DNA of 64,000 nucleotides from Vibrio sp. CDRSL-10 TSBA (GCA_039696685.1 CP155566.1:2666001-2730000), one strand, 5' to 3'. Positions 40,257 through 50,567 are shown, numbered from the stretch's first letter. The notes: a model not told the origin generated them from the letters alone. Numbers and translations are program-made.

Positions 40257-41729
40257 GTGTCTGAGTTCCATTCTGAAATCAGTAAATTATCACCAGCGCC
40301 TGTCTGGCAGTTTTTCGATATGATCTGTTCGATCCCTCACCCGTCTAAACATGAAGAAGCGTTAGCCCAAGCTATCATCCGCTGGGCTGAAGATCAGGGT
40401 CTGGCAGTTCGTCGTGATCCAACCGGTAACGTGTTTATCAAAAAACCGGCCACTCAGGGTATGGAACACAAGAAAGCGGTGGTGCTGCAGGCTCATATTG
40501 ATATGGTGCCCCAAAAAAATGAAGACACCGATCATGACTTCATCCGCGATCCTATCCAGCCTTATATCGATGGCGAATGGGTGACGGCGAAAGGCACTAC
40601 ATTAGGTGCCGATAACGGAATTGGTATGGCCACCTGTCTGGCGGTGCTGGCATCCGATGAGATCAAACACGGACCGCTGCAAGTCCTGCTGACCATCGAT
40701 GAAGAAGCCGGTATGAGCGGAGCGTTCGGCCTTGAAGCCGGTTGGCTGGAAGGCGATATCCTGCTCAACACCGACTCCGAGCAGGAAGGCGAAGTTTACA
40801 TGGGTTGTGCCGGTGGGGTAGATGCAGCGCTGACCTTTAACATCCGCCGTGAAGCACAACCGGCCGGTTACGTCACTCGTCAACTGATTCTGAAAGGTCT
40901 GAAAGGCGGTCACTCCGGGGTCGATATCCATACCGGACGCGGCAATGCCAACAAGCTGCTGGCGCGTTTTCTTGCCGCTCACGCCGCTGAACTGGACCTG
41001 CGTTTGATTGAATTTCGCGGCGGCAGCCTGCGTAACGCCATTCCGCGTGAAGCGTTTGTGACGCTGGCCGTTCCGGCCTCGAACCAGGATAAGCTTGATC
41101 GCTTGTTCCAGACGTATATCGAACTGCTGCAAAGCGAGCTGGGCCGAATCGAAACCAATCTGGTTGGCTACAACCAGGCATCCGATAGCCAGGCAGAAGT
41201 GCTGATACTGGCCGATCAACAGCGTCTGATCGCCGCACTCAATGCCTGCCCGAACGGCGTCATGCGCATGAGTGATGAAATTGAAGGTGTCGTGGAAACG
41301 TCACTCAATCTCGGTGTGATCACCACAGAACAAGACACGGTCAAGGTATTGTGCCTGATTCGCTCCCTCATCGATTCCGGCCGCAGCCAGACGGAAGGCA
41401 TGCTGGCTTCCGTCGCTGAACTGGCCGGTGCTGAGATCACATTCTCAGGCGCTTACCCGGGCTGGAAGCCGGATGCTAACTCAGAAATCATGCAAATTTT
41501 CCGTGACATGTATGAAGGCATCTACGGCCATAAGCCTAACATCATGGTCATTCATGCCGGCCTGGAATGCGGTCTGTTTAAAAAGCCATATCCGGACATG
41601 GACATGGTCTCTTTCGGTCCGACGATTAAATTTCCTCACTCCCCGGACGAAAAGGTCAAGATAGATACTGTGGGCCTGTTCTGGCAACAAATGGTCGCCC
41701 TGCTGGAAAACATCCCGGCCAAAAACTGA
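40257..41729 (+). CDS. pepD: Aminoacyl-histidine dipeptidase
   Basis: PepD is a cytosolic M20-family zinc peptidase that cleaves Xaa-His dipeptides such as carnosine. The GTG start at 40257 follows AAGGAG. Metal-ligand motifs are present: VLQAHIDMVPQK, TTLGADNGIGMATCLAVL, TIDEEAGMSGAFGLEAGW, LLNTDSEQEGEVYMGCAGG and the C-terminal VIHAGLECGLFKKPYPDMD then ISFGPTI-type VSFGPTIKFPHSPDEKV. 490 residues, frame intact, normal length. Followed by a terminator. Confidence 0.96.
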   Translation: MSEFHSEISKLSPAPVWQFFDMICSIPHPSKHEEALAQAIIRWAEDQGLAVRRDPTGNVFIKKPATQGMEHKKAVVLQAHIDMVPQKNEDTDHDFIRDPIQPYIDGEWVTAKGTTLGADNGIGMATCLAVLASDEIKHGPLQVLLTIDEEAGMSGAFGLEAGWLEGDILLNTDSEQEGEVYMGCAGGVDAALTFNIRREAQPAGYVTRQLILKGLKGGHSGVDIHTGRGNANKLLARFLAAHAAELDLRLIEFRGGSLRNAIPREAFVTLAVPASNQDKLDRLFQTYIELLQSELGRIETNLVGYNQASDSQAEVLILADQQRLIAALNACPNGVMRMSDEIEGVVETSLNLGVITTEQDTVKVLCLIRSLIDSGRSQTEGMLASVAELAGAEITFSGAYPGWKPDANSEIMQIFRDMYEGIYGHKPNIMVIHAGLECGLFKKPYPDMDMVSFGPTIKFPHSPDEKVKIDTVGLFWQQMVALLENIPAKN

Positions 41730-41736
41730 TCCCCCT

Positions 41737-41766
41737 CAGCCGGGACATCTCGTCCCGGCTGCTTTT
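41737..41766 (+). terminator. Intrinsic terminator after pepD
   Basis: CAGCCGGGAC (41737-41746) and GTCCCGGCTG (41752-41761) are perfect arms around ATCTC, followed by CTTTT. The remaining gap up to 42052 is AT-rich and holds a TAGAGTT/AACTCTA inverted pair but no gene I can support. Confidence 0.88.
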
Positions 41767-42052
41767 CCTCTACCCGCCCATAGGCTCAATGGCCGGCACA
41801 CGGCGACTTTCTTGCGTGGCAGCTCACAAATAAGTTATTAATATTTTTTGTCGATACGGAAAATTTTATTCGTTAGCTAATATTGATTAATCACTGATAG
41901 AGTTCGCCTCCTTGAAGTTCCCTGAGTTAATCACCAAACTCTATTCAAGCGATAACGCCATTATGATGTGGTATCGGGGATGCGGCTTTACGTTCGACTT
42001 TTACGTCTGATGGCCAGATCCGTGTCTGAAATTCTCCAAATAATGAACTGCA

Positions 42053-42493
42053 ATGAAAGAAAAAATGATTGTCGGATGGCGAGAAACTCTCAGCCTTCCA
42101 GCTTTAGGCATTGATAAAATTAACGCAAAGATCGATACCGGAGCCCGAACGTCTTGCTTACATGCATTTAAGATCGAGAGCTTTCGCAACCAAGATGAAC
42201 TTTGGGTTCGTTTCTGGATGCACCCAATCCAACATAATGACGACGTCGTCGTCGTGTGTGAAGCTAAAGTGGTCGATGAGCGCACGGTACGTGACTCAGG
42301 AGGCCATGAAGAAACCCGCTATGTGGTTCAGTCTGAGATCTGTCTGGGCGGACAAACCTGGCCGGCAGAAATTACCCTGACCAACCGTGAAAACATGGCT
42401 TTCCGTATGCTGCTGGGGCGCACCGCAATGCACCACAGAATCATTGTCGATCCTACAGCATCGTTTTTGATCCCTTTCGAGGAGTGTAAATAA
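42053..42493 (+). CDS. Retropepsin-like protease, RimB-type (often annotated ATP-dependent zinc protease)
   Basis: The 146-residue protein has the single-domain retropepsin motif [18 protein letters not shown] near residue 20, where DTGA holds the catalytic Asp, and a second conserved block [20 protein letters not shown] near residue 110. Databases often call the family 'ATP-dependent zinc protease', but I see no ATP or zinc motif. In Pseudomonas a related protein, RimB, works with RimK. The stop codon shares one base with the rimK start, so the two are coupled. Frame intact. Confidence 0.82.
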   Translation: MKEKMIVGWRETLSLPALGIDKINAKIDTGARTSCLHAFKIESFRNQDELWVRFWMHPIQHNDDVVVVCEAKVVDERTVRDSGGHEETRYVVQSEICLGGQTWPAEITLTNRENMAFRMLLGRTAMHHRIIVDPTASFLIPFEECK

Positions 42494-43398
42494 TGAAAAT
42501 TGGTATTCTGTCTCGTAATTCGTCTTTGTATTCAACTAAGCGCTTGATCGAGGCTTGTAAGCAACGCGGCCATGAGGTCAAAGTGATCGATGCCCTGCGT
42601 TGTTATATGAATATCAATTCACAAGAGCCGGAAATTCACTTTAAGGGTGAACAGCTCTCCGGCTTTGACGCAATCATTCCACGTATCGGCGCCTCGGTCA
42701 CCTTTTATGGTACAGCTGTCCTGCGCCAGTTCGAGATGATGGGGGTTTATCCGGTTAACGAATCGGTGGCTATCAGCCGCTCACGCGACAAACTGCGCTC
42801 GATGCAGCTGCTGTCCCGCAAAGGCATCGGTATGCCAATTACCGGCTTTGCCAGCAAACCGGATGATGTCAAAGACCTGCTCGACATGGTGGGCGGCGCG
42901 CCAGTGGTGATCAAACTGCTGGAAGGCACGCAAGGTATAGGTGTGGTTCTGGCCGAAACCCGTAAAGCGGCCGAAAGCGTTATCGAGGCCTTTATGGGTC
43001 TGAAAGCCAACATCATGGTTCAGGAATACATTAAAGAAGCCGGCGGTGCTGATATCCGCTGCTTCGTCATCGGCGACAAGGTCATCGCGGCAATGAAACG
43101 TCAGGGCGCAGAAGGCGAATTCCGCTCTAACCTGCATCGTGGCGGTACCGCATCACTGATCAAGATTACTCCGACCGAACGCAAAACCGCGATTGAAGCG
43201 GCCAAATCAATGGGGCTCAATGTCGCGGGTGTCGATCTGCTGCGCTCTGAGCGCGGCCCACTGGTGATGGAGGTGAACTCATCGCCGGGCCTGGAAGGCA
43301 TCGAAGCTGCAACCGGAAAAGACATCGCAGGAATGATTGTCGAATTCATTGAAAAAAATGCGGCCAGTAAAAGGACTAAAACACGTGGTAAAGGCTAA
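42493..43398 (+). CDS. rimK: RimK-type ATP-grasp ligase
   Basis: RimK adds glutamate residues to the C-terminus of ribosomal protein S6 in E. coli and can make poly-glutamate. The 301-residue product has the RimK N-terminal domain ([40 protein letters not shown]), then the ATP-grasp fold ([40 protein letters not shown], and [16 protein letters not shown] with the Mg ligands). It is flanked by two hydrolase genes that overlap it on either side. Frame intact. Confidence 0.94.
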   Translation: MKIGILSRNSSLYSTKRLIEACKQRGHEVKVIDALRCYMNINSQEPEIHFKGEQLSGFDAIIPRIGASVTFYGTAVLRQFEMMGVYPVNESVAISRSRDKLRSMQLLSRKGIGMPITGFASKPDDVKDLLDMVGGAPVVIKLLEGTQGIGVVLAETRKAAESVIEAFMGLKANIMVQEYIKEAGGADIRCFVIGDKVIAAMKRQGAEGEFRSNLHRGGTASLIKITPTERKTAIEAAKSMGLNVAGVDLLRSERGPLVMEVNSSPGLEGIEAATGKDIAGMIVEFIEKNAASKRTKTRGKG

Positions 43399-44459
43399 CA
43401 GAAAACAGATACCCTACCAATTCCTGGGGGAAACCATTCCCCCAGCCAGCCGAAAAGTCATCGAGCTGGAAGCGGCGAAGCTTTATACCCATTCGCCGCT
43501 CTCAATCCCGGTCGAAATCATCCACGGTTACGCACCGGGTCCGGTTCTGATGGTGAATGCCGCCATTCATGGCGATGAACTCAACGGTGTTGAGATTGTC
43601 CGCCAGCTCAACAGCACCATAGACCCGAAAAAACTCAAAGGCACACTGATAGCGGTGCCGATCGTCAATGTATTTGGCTTTATTCATAAATCCCGTTACC
43701 TGCCGGACCGCAGAGACCTCAACCGTTGCTTTCCGGGCAGCGAAAAAGGCTCGCTCGCCTCACGTATGGCGCATACGTTCTTTTCTCAGGTTGCTCTCAA
43801 CTGCGATTACATCATCGATCTGCATACCGGTGCCATTCATCGCACCAACCTGCCGCAGATTCGTGCCGATTTGAGCAACGAAGAAACATTACGTATTGCA
43901 CAGGCGTTTGCGACTCCGGTAGTGATTGATTCGCCGTTGCGTAACGGCTCGCTGCGCAGTGAGGCAGAAAAAGCCGGTATTACCGTTCTGACCTATGAAG
44001 CCGGTGAAGCACTGCGCTTTGAGCCTATTGCGATTAATGCCGGCATTGTGGGCGTTAAACGGGTGATGCAGGCGGTGGGTATGTTACGAGCCAGCCGCAA
44101 GAAACTGCCGACCTCCGTGATTGCCAAATCCACCAGCTGGCTGCGCGCGGAAGCAGACGGCATCCTGCGCACCGTGGTGTCGCTGGGCGATCGGGTAGAA
44201 AAAGGTCAGGTTTCTGGCGTATATCAACTCCCCGCTGGGTAACGTCGAGGTCGAGATCAAGGCGAATAAAGGCGGTATTGTGATTGGTCAGCAAACACTG
44301 CCGCTGGTTAATGAAGGCGATGCCGTGTTCCATCTGGCCTATTTCACCCAGCGTGATGATGTGGTCGAACAGGTTGTCGGCGACTTTATTGAAGAAGTCG
44401 CAGATACCGATCTCGAACCGCTGACGACGGGGCAGATAATGCCACCCTCCCCGCTTTGA
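43385..44459 (+). CDS. Succinylglutamate desuccinylase/aspartoacylase family protein (apparent frameshift)
   Basis: A GTG at 43385 inside the rimK end gives [20 protein letters not shown] and follows AAAGGAC, so it is coupled to rimK. The M14-like zinc deacylase core is clear: [20 protein letters not shown] with His and Glu ligands, [14 protein letters not shown], and [20 protein letters not shown] with the third ligand. The frame breaks at GTTTC 44210-44214; removing one T gives [18 protein letters not shown] and a C-terminal hammerhead-like domain ending at TGA 44457-44459. Corrected length 357 residues. True substrate unknown; linkage to rimK suggests an N-acyl or gamma-glutamyl amide. Confidence 0.88.
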
Positions 44460-44561
44460 GCCGGCAACATTGTACTGTTCACAAACAGATGCTGTTCACA
44501 CAGAAATGCTGAGCACAAAGATACCAAGTCACAGTACAAAACAGACTAACGCCACATAGCC

Positions 44562-44589
44562 AAAGCCCCTGCAGCGATGCAGGGGCTTT
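44562..44589. terminator. Bidirectional terminator between convergent genes
   Basis: AAAGCCCCTGCA and TGCAGGGGCTTT are perfect 12-base arms around GCGA. It separates the rimK operon from the minus-strand transporter gene. Confidence 0.92.
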
Positions 44590-44619
44590 GTTGTTTTCGT
44601 GAGTAGCTTGTCGCCGGCA

Positions 44620-45975
44620 TTAACCCAGTGATGCCCAGATAACCGTAATCACCAGCAGCGGGCAGACAAAGCGTACATACCAAGGCCAGATTTTGCCAAA
44701 CAGGCTTTGGCTGAACTCCGGAAAACCCTGGCGCAGCTCATTGAATTTCTCGTTACGTTTCCAGACCCAACCACCAAACAGACAGAACATCAGGGCGGCG
44801 ACCGGCTGCAGATACTGGGTGGCGGTCTTTGCCACCAGGCCAAACAGCGCGCCAAAGTTATACACGATCACCACACTAAACAGCGCAATCAGACCGCCCA
44901 GTACCCAACTGGTTGGAGTACGTTTGGTATTCAGACGTTCACTGACCAGAGCAACCGGACACTCAAGCATCGAAATCGATGACGTTAAAGCGGCAATCGT
45001 CAGCAGCAGGAAGAAAACAATCGCAAACAGCTGCCCCAGCAGCCCCAAGCTGTCAAACATTAGTGGCAGAACCGTAAACACCAGCGTGTCCGAGCTGAGC
45101 AGAGAACCATCCTGGGCATAGATTTCAACCCCTTTGTGCATCGCGACAAACATCGCAGGCATCACTACCAGACCGGCAATAAACGCGACCGCTGTATCGA
45201 CCAGAGTGACACTCATTGCCATTTTCGGCAGATTCTCTTTTTTGCTCAGATACGAACCGTAAATCAGCATTGAGCAACCACCAATGGTGAGAGAAAAGAA
45301 GCCTTGCCCCATCGCGGCCAGAATCAGGTCGCGATCCCAAATCTTGGTAAAGTCCGGGACCAGATAATGCTGTAAGCCTTCCATCGCCCCCTGCTGGAAC
45401 ATGATGTAGACAAACAGGACGGCAAACAGGACAAACAGTGCCGGCATTAAACGGGTCGACCACTTTTCAATTCCCTGCTTCACGCCGCCCTGCACAATCA
45501 AAATCGTCAGGACATAAAACAGCAAGGTACCCAATAAATTACGCTCAACCGAAAAACCTTTAAACCATGCGGCGGCGTCAGTCAGACCGAGTACATCACT
45601 CATGGCGCCAAACATATAGCAGAGGATCCAACCGCCGACAATGCTGTAAAAGGCCAGCACGGCACTTGGCACACTGAGGCCAATCCAGCCAACCAAACCA
45701 CCAATACGCTTGGCGACATGATTATCAGTAAGTGAGTGCATACTATCAACCGGATTTGCCTGGCCGTAGCGACCAATCGCCATTTCGACCACCAACATCG
45801 GATAGGCAACCACAAAGATAAGGATCAGATAGACCAGCAAGAAGGCTCCGCCACCATTACTGGCTGCCTGAGTAGGAAACCCCCAGATATTGCCCAGTCC
45901 GACCGCAGCGCCGGCCGCAGCCAGGATAAAGCCCAGACGGGATCCAAAGGTTTCTCGAGAATTGTTCTGTGCCAT
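44620..45975 (-). CDS. Sodium-dependent NSS-family transporter
   Basis: The 451-residue protein belongs to the neurotransmitter:sodium symporter family. The signature is at the N-terminus: RLGFILAAAGAAVGLGNIWG followed by FP, the sodium and substrate site of TM1. About 11-12 membrane segments follow, with GGGAFLLVYLILIFVVAYPM in TM2 and GQGFFSLTIGGCSMLIYGSY in TM6. Bacterial members carry amino acids; substrate here is unknown. Frame intact. Confidence 0.9.
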   Translation of the reverse strand: MAQNNSRETFGSRLGFILAAAGAAVGLGNIWGFPTQAASNGGGAFLLVYLILIFVVAYPMLVVEMAIGRYGQANPVDSMHSLTDNHVAKRIGGLVGWIGLSVPSAVLAFYSIVGGWILCYMFGAMSDVLGLTDAAAWFKGFSVERNLLGTLLFYVLTILIVQGGVKQGIEKWSTRLMPALFVLFAVLFVYIMFQQGAMEGLQHYLVPDFTKIWDRDLILAAMGQGFFSLTIGGCSMLIYGSYLSKKENLPKMAMSVTLVDTAVAFIAGLVVMPAMFVAMHKGVEIYAQDGSLLSSDTLVFTVLPLMFDSLGLLGQLFAIVFFLLLTIAALTSSISMLECPVALVSERLNTKRTPTSWVLGGLIALFSVVIVYNFGALFGLVAKTATQYLQPVAALMFCLFGGWVWKRNEKFNELRQGFPEFSQSLFGKIWPWYVRFVCPLLVITVIWASLG

Positions 45976-46076
45976 TACGACTCACACATACCATTAAACT
46001 AGTTGGCTAGTACACTAATATAAACCAACAAAATACTCAATGAGTAAAAGAATGGTTTACTGGATAAATCGTATTT

Positions 46077-47646
46077 TTAGCTTAATTTGTGTGGCAAAGG
46101 AGAGCCTGTATGGTTTTTCTGTTTGCCAGCTTGCCAGTCGACCACTTGATAGCGATTCCGCCCGGTATGTTTGGCCTGATACAAAGCAGCATCCGCATGA
46201 TGGAATAAGTGCAGATAATCATCGAGTCCCGCTTGAAACGCTTTGACGCCACCGATACTGACAGTAACCGTTTCTCCTAGAGGGGAACTTTGGTGTGGGA
46301 TCGCCAACTGACGGATCTGTGCACATAATTGCGCGGCATAATGGCTGATATTAGGCTCACTATCGCCAGCCAACACGACACAGAAACTCTTCACCGCCAA
46401 AACGGGCGACCACTTTATCGCCACTAAAGTCGATCTGCTCCAAAGCCTGGGCAACTGATTTAAGCACCTCATCGCCCTCAAGATGGCCGTAGTAGTCGTT
46501 ATACAACTTAAAGTAATCGACATCGATCAGATAGACCGCTAACCAGTCATATTTGAGTTCAGCAATAAAGTGTTTCAGTTGCCGCTCCAGCTTACGCCGG
46601 TTGGAAAGTCGGGTCAGAGGATCGTGATCAGATTGCCAGCGCAATTTATTGCGGCTCTCTTCAAGCTCAGCAAAAATCCGATTAATTGCACGGGCAAAAT
46701 CCTTCATTTCACGCGATACAAACAAGCTTTCGTCCGGCATTTTACCGCGTGACGCTTTAAAATTCTCCAGCGCCATATTAGCTTGGGTAATCGGCCGCAC
46801 CAGATAACCGACCATGAGTAAGCTGACAAAGAACAGCAACAGCGAGAAAGCGATCAATGCGATAATTTCGTCAGTGCGAATAAAATCGGGCAGCTTCACT
46901 TTATGCCACAACTTGATCAGCACACTCGCATGGCCCTGAAAATCAAGCGGAGTAAGGTAAGTCACATTGACTTGCTTAGCAGGTAAAGAAGTAAAAGGCG
47001 CCCGACTCAGGACATCAATATCAGTCCCGGTTGCCTGTTCGACCACGCTCTCAAACTGGCTGCGTACCTTCTTCATAAAGATCAGAAAACCTTTGTCACA
47101 GTTCAATCCTTCGCTGTCACATACCCTTGATGCTGCGGCCAGATAAGGCTCCTGATCGATGACGACGAAACGCACTTTCGGATCAACCATGTCAGCCGAA
47201 GAGCGCTGCGACTCACGCAGCATGACCGGGAAATAAGGAATAAAGCTGTCATAGCCGATCTGCTGACCGGCTTCATCATCATATTGCATCCCCCACACCA
47301 GACTGGCATCGGGAGCAAAAATGAATATCCCGTCCAGTGACTGGGAAGTAAACGCATGAATGCCGATACTGTCTTCAACAAAGCTGGGATCAGGCGAAAC
47401 AATATAATCGGCCATGTCATTCCAGGCCGCATAGTCCGCCATCGAGCTGCCCATCTCCTTCTTTTCCAACGCAATCACGGTTTCGACCCGCTTGGTCTCT
47501 TCATGCTGCAAAAGCAGAGCATGTTGCGTCTCACGTTCAAATGACCAGAAATATTTAAACGTGAGATAAAAAAACACAAAACAGACCACCACACAGGTGG
47601 CGGTAATCGCGGTTAACCAACGAATACTGATATTGGAAAGTAACAT
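46077..47646 (-). CDS. Membrane diguanylate cyclase with CHASE4-like sensor (apparent frameshift)
   Basis: A GGDEF protein likely makes cyclic di-GMP in response to a periplasmic signal. Layout: TM1 near residues 8-30, a periplasmic domain with DYAAWNDMADYIVSPDPSF, typical of CHASE4, TM2 near residues 260-282, a HAMP-like linker, then GGDEF (DHDPLTRLSNRRKLERQL, VARFGGEEF). GGEEF is an active signature; five residues upstream the sequence is FSGD, so no RxxD inhibitory site. The frame breaks at GAAAC 46383-46387 (mRNA GAGTTTCTG); removing one T gives GGEEFCVVLAGDSEPNI. Corrected length 522 residues. Confidence 0.92.
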
Positions 47647-47670
47647 GGCACCTAACTAAACAGGAATAAC

Positions 47671-47697
47671 GAAAAAGAGCGCCGTCGCGCCCTTTTA
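47671..47697 (-). terminator. Terminator after the yggN-like gene
   Basis: AAGAGCGC and GCGCCCTT pair with one mismatch around CGTC, with A and T runs outside, just beyond the stop of the gene at 47700. Confidence 0.65.
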
Positions 47698-47699
47698 TT

Positions 47700-48449
47700 T
47701 TAGATCGTAAAAACCTGATAATTCTTGAGTTCAGGTATCTTTTTATGCAGTTGTTGCTCTTGTTGCACCATTTCGTCGAGCGAATCACATAACTCTTGAC
47801 GTTCTTCCTCGATGGTTTGTGAATGCTCACTAAATCTCTGTTCCAGACGCGAGCGCAACTGGGCCATGGTGTTCCCCAGCTCGGTCAGGTTGATGCCGCC
47901 ATCTTGGCTCATCTTAGCGGCAATCGCGTCAAACGCACCGCTGAGAAATTCCTGGGTAAACAGCGCACGGGCTTTATCAAAATCCTGCTGCCATTGCTGG
48001 CTCATGGATTCAAACGTATCCGCCGGCAGAACCCAGTCGCCCTCTTTTTGGTAGCGGGCTTCAATATCCGTCACAAACTGCTGCAGTGAATGTTTGACCT
48101 TGTCAAACGCCTGTGGCGAATCGATACTGTCAGCCACATCGTCCAGAATATCATTGGCCATGGCAACGCCATCCTGGGCAACCTGACGCGCTTTCGGTAA
48201 CGCGTCGGCGATACTTTCACGGTAGGACTCCAGCGCATCCTGCTGCTCGGAATTCAGCGCCTGTTTCTGACCTGACAAATACAGATTGTTGTCGTGATCC
48301 AGTAAGGCTGTCGCACCATTGGCGGTATGGATTTCAACATCAGAGCCACGGCTGAGACGCAGTTCATTTTTCACATCCACCGTCTGGCACTGAGCCGCCC
48401 ACAAAGAGCCACTGGATAACAAAGAAATCACTAATACTAACTTTTTCAT
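47700..48449 (-). CDS. yggN: DUF2884 (YggN-like) exported protein
   Basis: The start at 48449 (MKKLVLVISLLSSGSLWAAQ) is five bases after GAGG and opens a signal peptide cleaved near residue 19. The mature part (about 230 residues) is helical and Gln/Asp-rich: LYLSGQKQALNSEQQDALES near residue 55, and a C-terminal coiled-coil SHSQTIEEERQELCDSLDEM. It matches the length and layout of E. coli YggN, a periplasmic protein of unknown role. Two Cys (mature position 2-3 region and near the end) could pair. Frame intact. Confidence 0.75.
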   Translation of the reverse strand: MKKLVLVISLLSSGSLWAAQCQTVDVKNELRLSRGSDVEIHTANGATALLDHDNNLYLSGQKQALNSEQQDALESYRESIADALPKARQVAQDGVAMANDILDDVADSIDSPQAFDKVKHSLQQFVTDIEARYQKEGDWVLPADTFESMSQQWQQDFDKARALFTQEFLSGAFDAIAAKMSQDGGINLTELGNTMAQLRSRLEQRFSEHSQTIEEERQELCDSLDEMVQQEQQLHKKIPELKNYQVFTI

Positions 48450-48633
48450 CATAGCCTCAGTTTGTCTGTTTTCGCTCACCATAACCAAAACCATTCAGCG
48501 CTTGGTTAGCCGCGTGTCAGTTATTGCTCTGACTGATGTGACCATCGTCAATGCTGCGCAGCATATGCTGTCGCCAAATAAAGCGCAAGCGTGGCGCATA
48601 CATCTGCCGGTGACAGGTTCCATCGTGGTGGAT

Positions 48634-49699
48634 TCAAAAAAAACTCAGTTGCCGGATCTGATCTTCCGGCTTTAACATTACGCTCAATCCAAGCAACCGA
48701 ATTTCGCGTCCTTTTTGCCGTTTGAGCACCTCGCTCAGCAACAGCTTAAAATCTTCCAGTTCAAGCTGTGGGTGAATGTGCTCTATGGTGGTCTGCTGAA
48801 AATCGGCGAACTTCACTTTAATCCCCTGCTTGATGATACCGCGCTCGGCCGCGGCGCGGGTCAGACGAGCATCCAGTTCAGGGTAGAGACGCTGCTCAAT
48901 CACCTGCCAGCACTCCTCGTAAGTCGAAATATTGTGGCTGAAGGTTCGCTCGACCCCGACCGACTTGCGCTCGCGTTCAACCACGACTTCTCGCTCATCA
49001 ATGCCGTGGCTTTTCTTCCATAACGACGCTCCCAAGCGACCAAAGCGGCGCAGCAGCTCCCGGTAGTCACTGTTCTTAATATCTTCGCACACAAAAAAAC
49101 CGGCCTGATTGAGCTTTTCCAGGCTGACTTTGCCGACCCCGGGTATCTTGCCCAGAGGCAGCTTATCGACCACGTCCTGAACCTGTTCCGGCGTCACCAC
49201 ATAACAGCCGTTAGGTTTGTTGATATCGGAGGCGACTTTGGCAAGAAACTTAACCGGAGCAACCCCGGCCGATGCGGTCAGATGCAGCTCATTCCAGATA
49301 TCGCGCCGGATGGCTTCAGCAATCAGAGTCGCGCTACCGTGGCAAGCCGGTGATTCGGTGACATCCAGGTAGGCTTCATCCAGCGACAATGGCTCAATCA
49401 AATCGGTATAGCGCTGAAAAATAGCATGAATCTGGCGGGAAACGTCTTTATAAACCGACATGCGCCCGGGAAACCACCAGCAGGCCCGGGCACAACTTTA
49501 TCGCCTGGGCCGTCGGCATCGCTGAATGCAAACCGAACTTACGGGCTTCATAGTTACAGGTGCTCAACACGCCACGCTGCTTCTCTGAACCGCCGACAGC
49601 CATCGGCCGGCCGCGGTAGTGAGGGTTATCCCTCATTTCCACAGCAGCATAGAAACAGTCCATATCAATATGGATAATTTTACGAATCCGCTCGGCCAT
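48634..49699 (-). CDS. dinB: DNA polymerase IV (apparent frameshift)
   Basis: DinB is the Y-family translesion polymerase induced by DNA damage. Motifs: [20 protein letters not shown] with the first metal Asp, [10 protein letters not shown] with the catalytic Asp-Glu, [20 protein letters not shown], and the helix-hairpin-helix [15 protein letters not shown]. The C-terminus ends DQIRQLSFF, a beta-clamp binding motif (QLSFF). The frame breaks at GAAAC 49470-49474 (mRNA GTGGTTTCCC). Removing one T gives [18 protein letters not shown]. Corrected length 354 residues. A LexA box lies upstream. Confidence 0.95.
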
Positions 49700-49724
49700 C
49701 TTTGTTCAGTCAGTGATGATAGAT

Positions 49725-49744
49725 TACTGGTTAAAAAAACAGTA
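49725..49744 (-). promoter_or_regulatory. LexA box upstream of dinB
   Basis: TACTG-N10-CAGTA with an A/T-rich spacer, the exact gammaproteobacterial SOS-box form, centred about 35 bases before the dinB start. Confidence 0.88.
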
Positions 49745-49867
49745 TACACCAGTTAAGCCGCGAATCGATCAGCATGAGCAACAATTCATCGATCTGCTTT
49801 CATCTGTCAGTGAAGCGAACAAGCCAATGAGACGTCCGGGAGGCACTGCTGTGTCTCAAGCAATCAT

Positions 49868-50101
49868 TCAGGGACGCAGCATCACATCGAGCTGATCCAC
49901 CAGCTCCGCCCAGTCAGCATCCTGTTCAATCGCCTGTTTGAGAAAATGCGCCTGGGATGCGCTCCAGAATCGCGCCTCATATAAAGGCGCACTGTCACGC
50001 TGATGCTTATGCTGAGTAATAAAATCGCGCATTTCCTGCGGACTGCTGCCTAACCCGAGCTGTTCAAACAGCTCCGCCATACCATGTTGATGCAGTTCCA
50101 T
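49868..50101 (-). CDS. DUF2789 family small protein
   Basis: The start at 50101 follows GGAGGAATT and gives a 77-residue protein beginning MELHQHGMAELFEQLGLGSS. It is helical and acidic, with PLYEARFWSASQAHFLKQAI centrally, and ends VDQLDVMLRP. This fits the DUF2789 family as I recall it (about 75 residues, unknown role). A longer in-frame reading to 50239 lacks a ribosome site and adds unconserved residues. No membrane segment. Confidence 0.75.
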   Translation of the reverse strand: MELHQHGMAELFEQLGLGSSPQEMRDFITQHKHQRDSAPLYEARFWSASQAHFLKQAIEQDADWAELVDQLDVMLRP

Positions 50102-50239
50102 AATTCCTCCAATAAGGGGATTGCTCTGATCCCATGAGTGCGTAAAACAATCTAACGTGTCAGGACACAATAAATATCCGAACCCGCTTTCATTGAGTAT
50201 AGCGGTGCCAGGCGAAAGCACCTGCCAGGCCACAGGCAT

Positions 50240-50266
50240 AAAAAAACCGGCCTGAGCCGGTTTTCT
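50240..50266 (-). terminator. Intrinsic terminator after nqrM
   Basis: AAAACCGGC (50243-50251) and GCCGGTTTT (50256-50264) are perfect arms around CTGA, with more T on the minus strand. It closes the nqr-apbE-nqrM unit. Confidence 0.88.
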
Positions 50267-50315
50267 CTGCTATTTGGCTTTAAGCAATTATTAGCTTTTA
50301 AGCCGTGGCAACGAG

Positions 50316-50549
50316 TTAAGCAATGCGATCTTTTTCCCATGCCGCAATGCGTTCCGCACGGGCTGCTTCTCGCGCTTCGCGCTTCTTACGCGCATCACAC
50401 GGCTCAGGACAGTTACACACTTTCTCGATGCCAACCGCACCCAGACCACCGCAGCTGCCTTTAACCACTTTTTTCTGGAAGATATAGCCGACCGCCATCG
50501 CAGCGATAACAGCCAGAAATACTCCGAATGTAATCAGAAAAGTATTCAT
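50316..50549 (-). CDS. nqrM: Na(+)-translocating NADH-quinone reductase maturation factor NqrM
   Basis: NqrM is needed to assemble the NQR complex and is thought to deliver iron for the Cys-ligated centre between NqrD and NqrE. The 77-residue protein has one N-terminal membrane segment (about residues 3-24) followed by a four-Cys cluster, GSCGGLGAVGIEKVCNCPEP then C, and a charged C-terminal helix rich in Arg and Ala. It lies 18 bases after apbE at the end of the nqr unit. Frame intact. Confidence 0.93.
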   Translation of the reverse strand: MNTFLITFGVFLAVIAAMAVGYIFQKKVVKGSCGGLGAVGIEKVCNCPEPCDARKKREAREAARAERIAAWEKDRIA

Positions 50550-50567
50550 AATTCCACGCTCACTCAG

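Noticed and set aside
49713..49895. Small plus-strand gene between dinB and the DUF2789 gene
   Set aside because: Sixty codons with no ribosome site, overlapping the LexA box and the neighbour's 3' end; no family.
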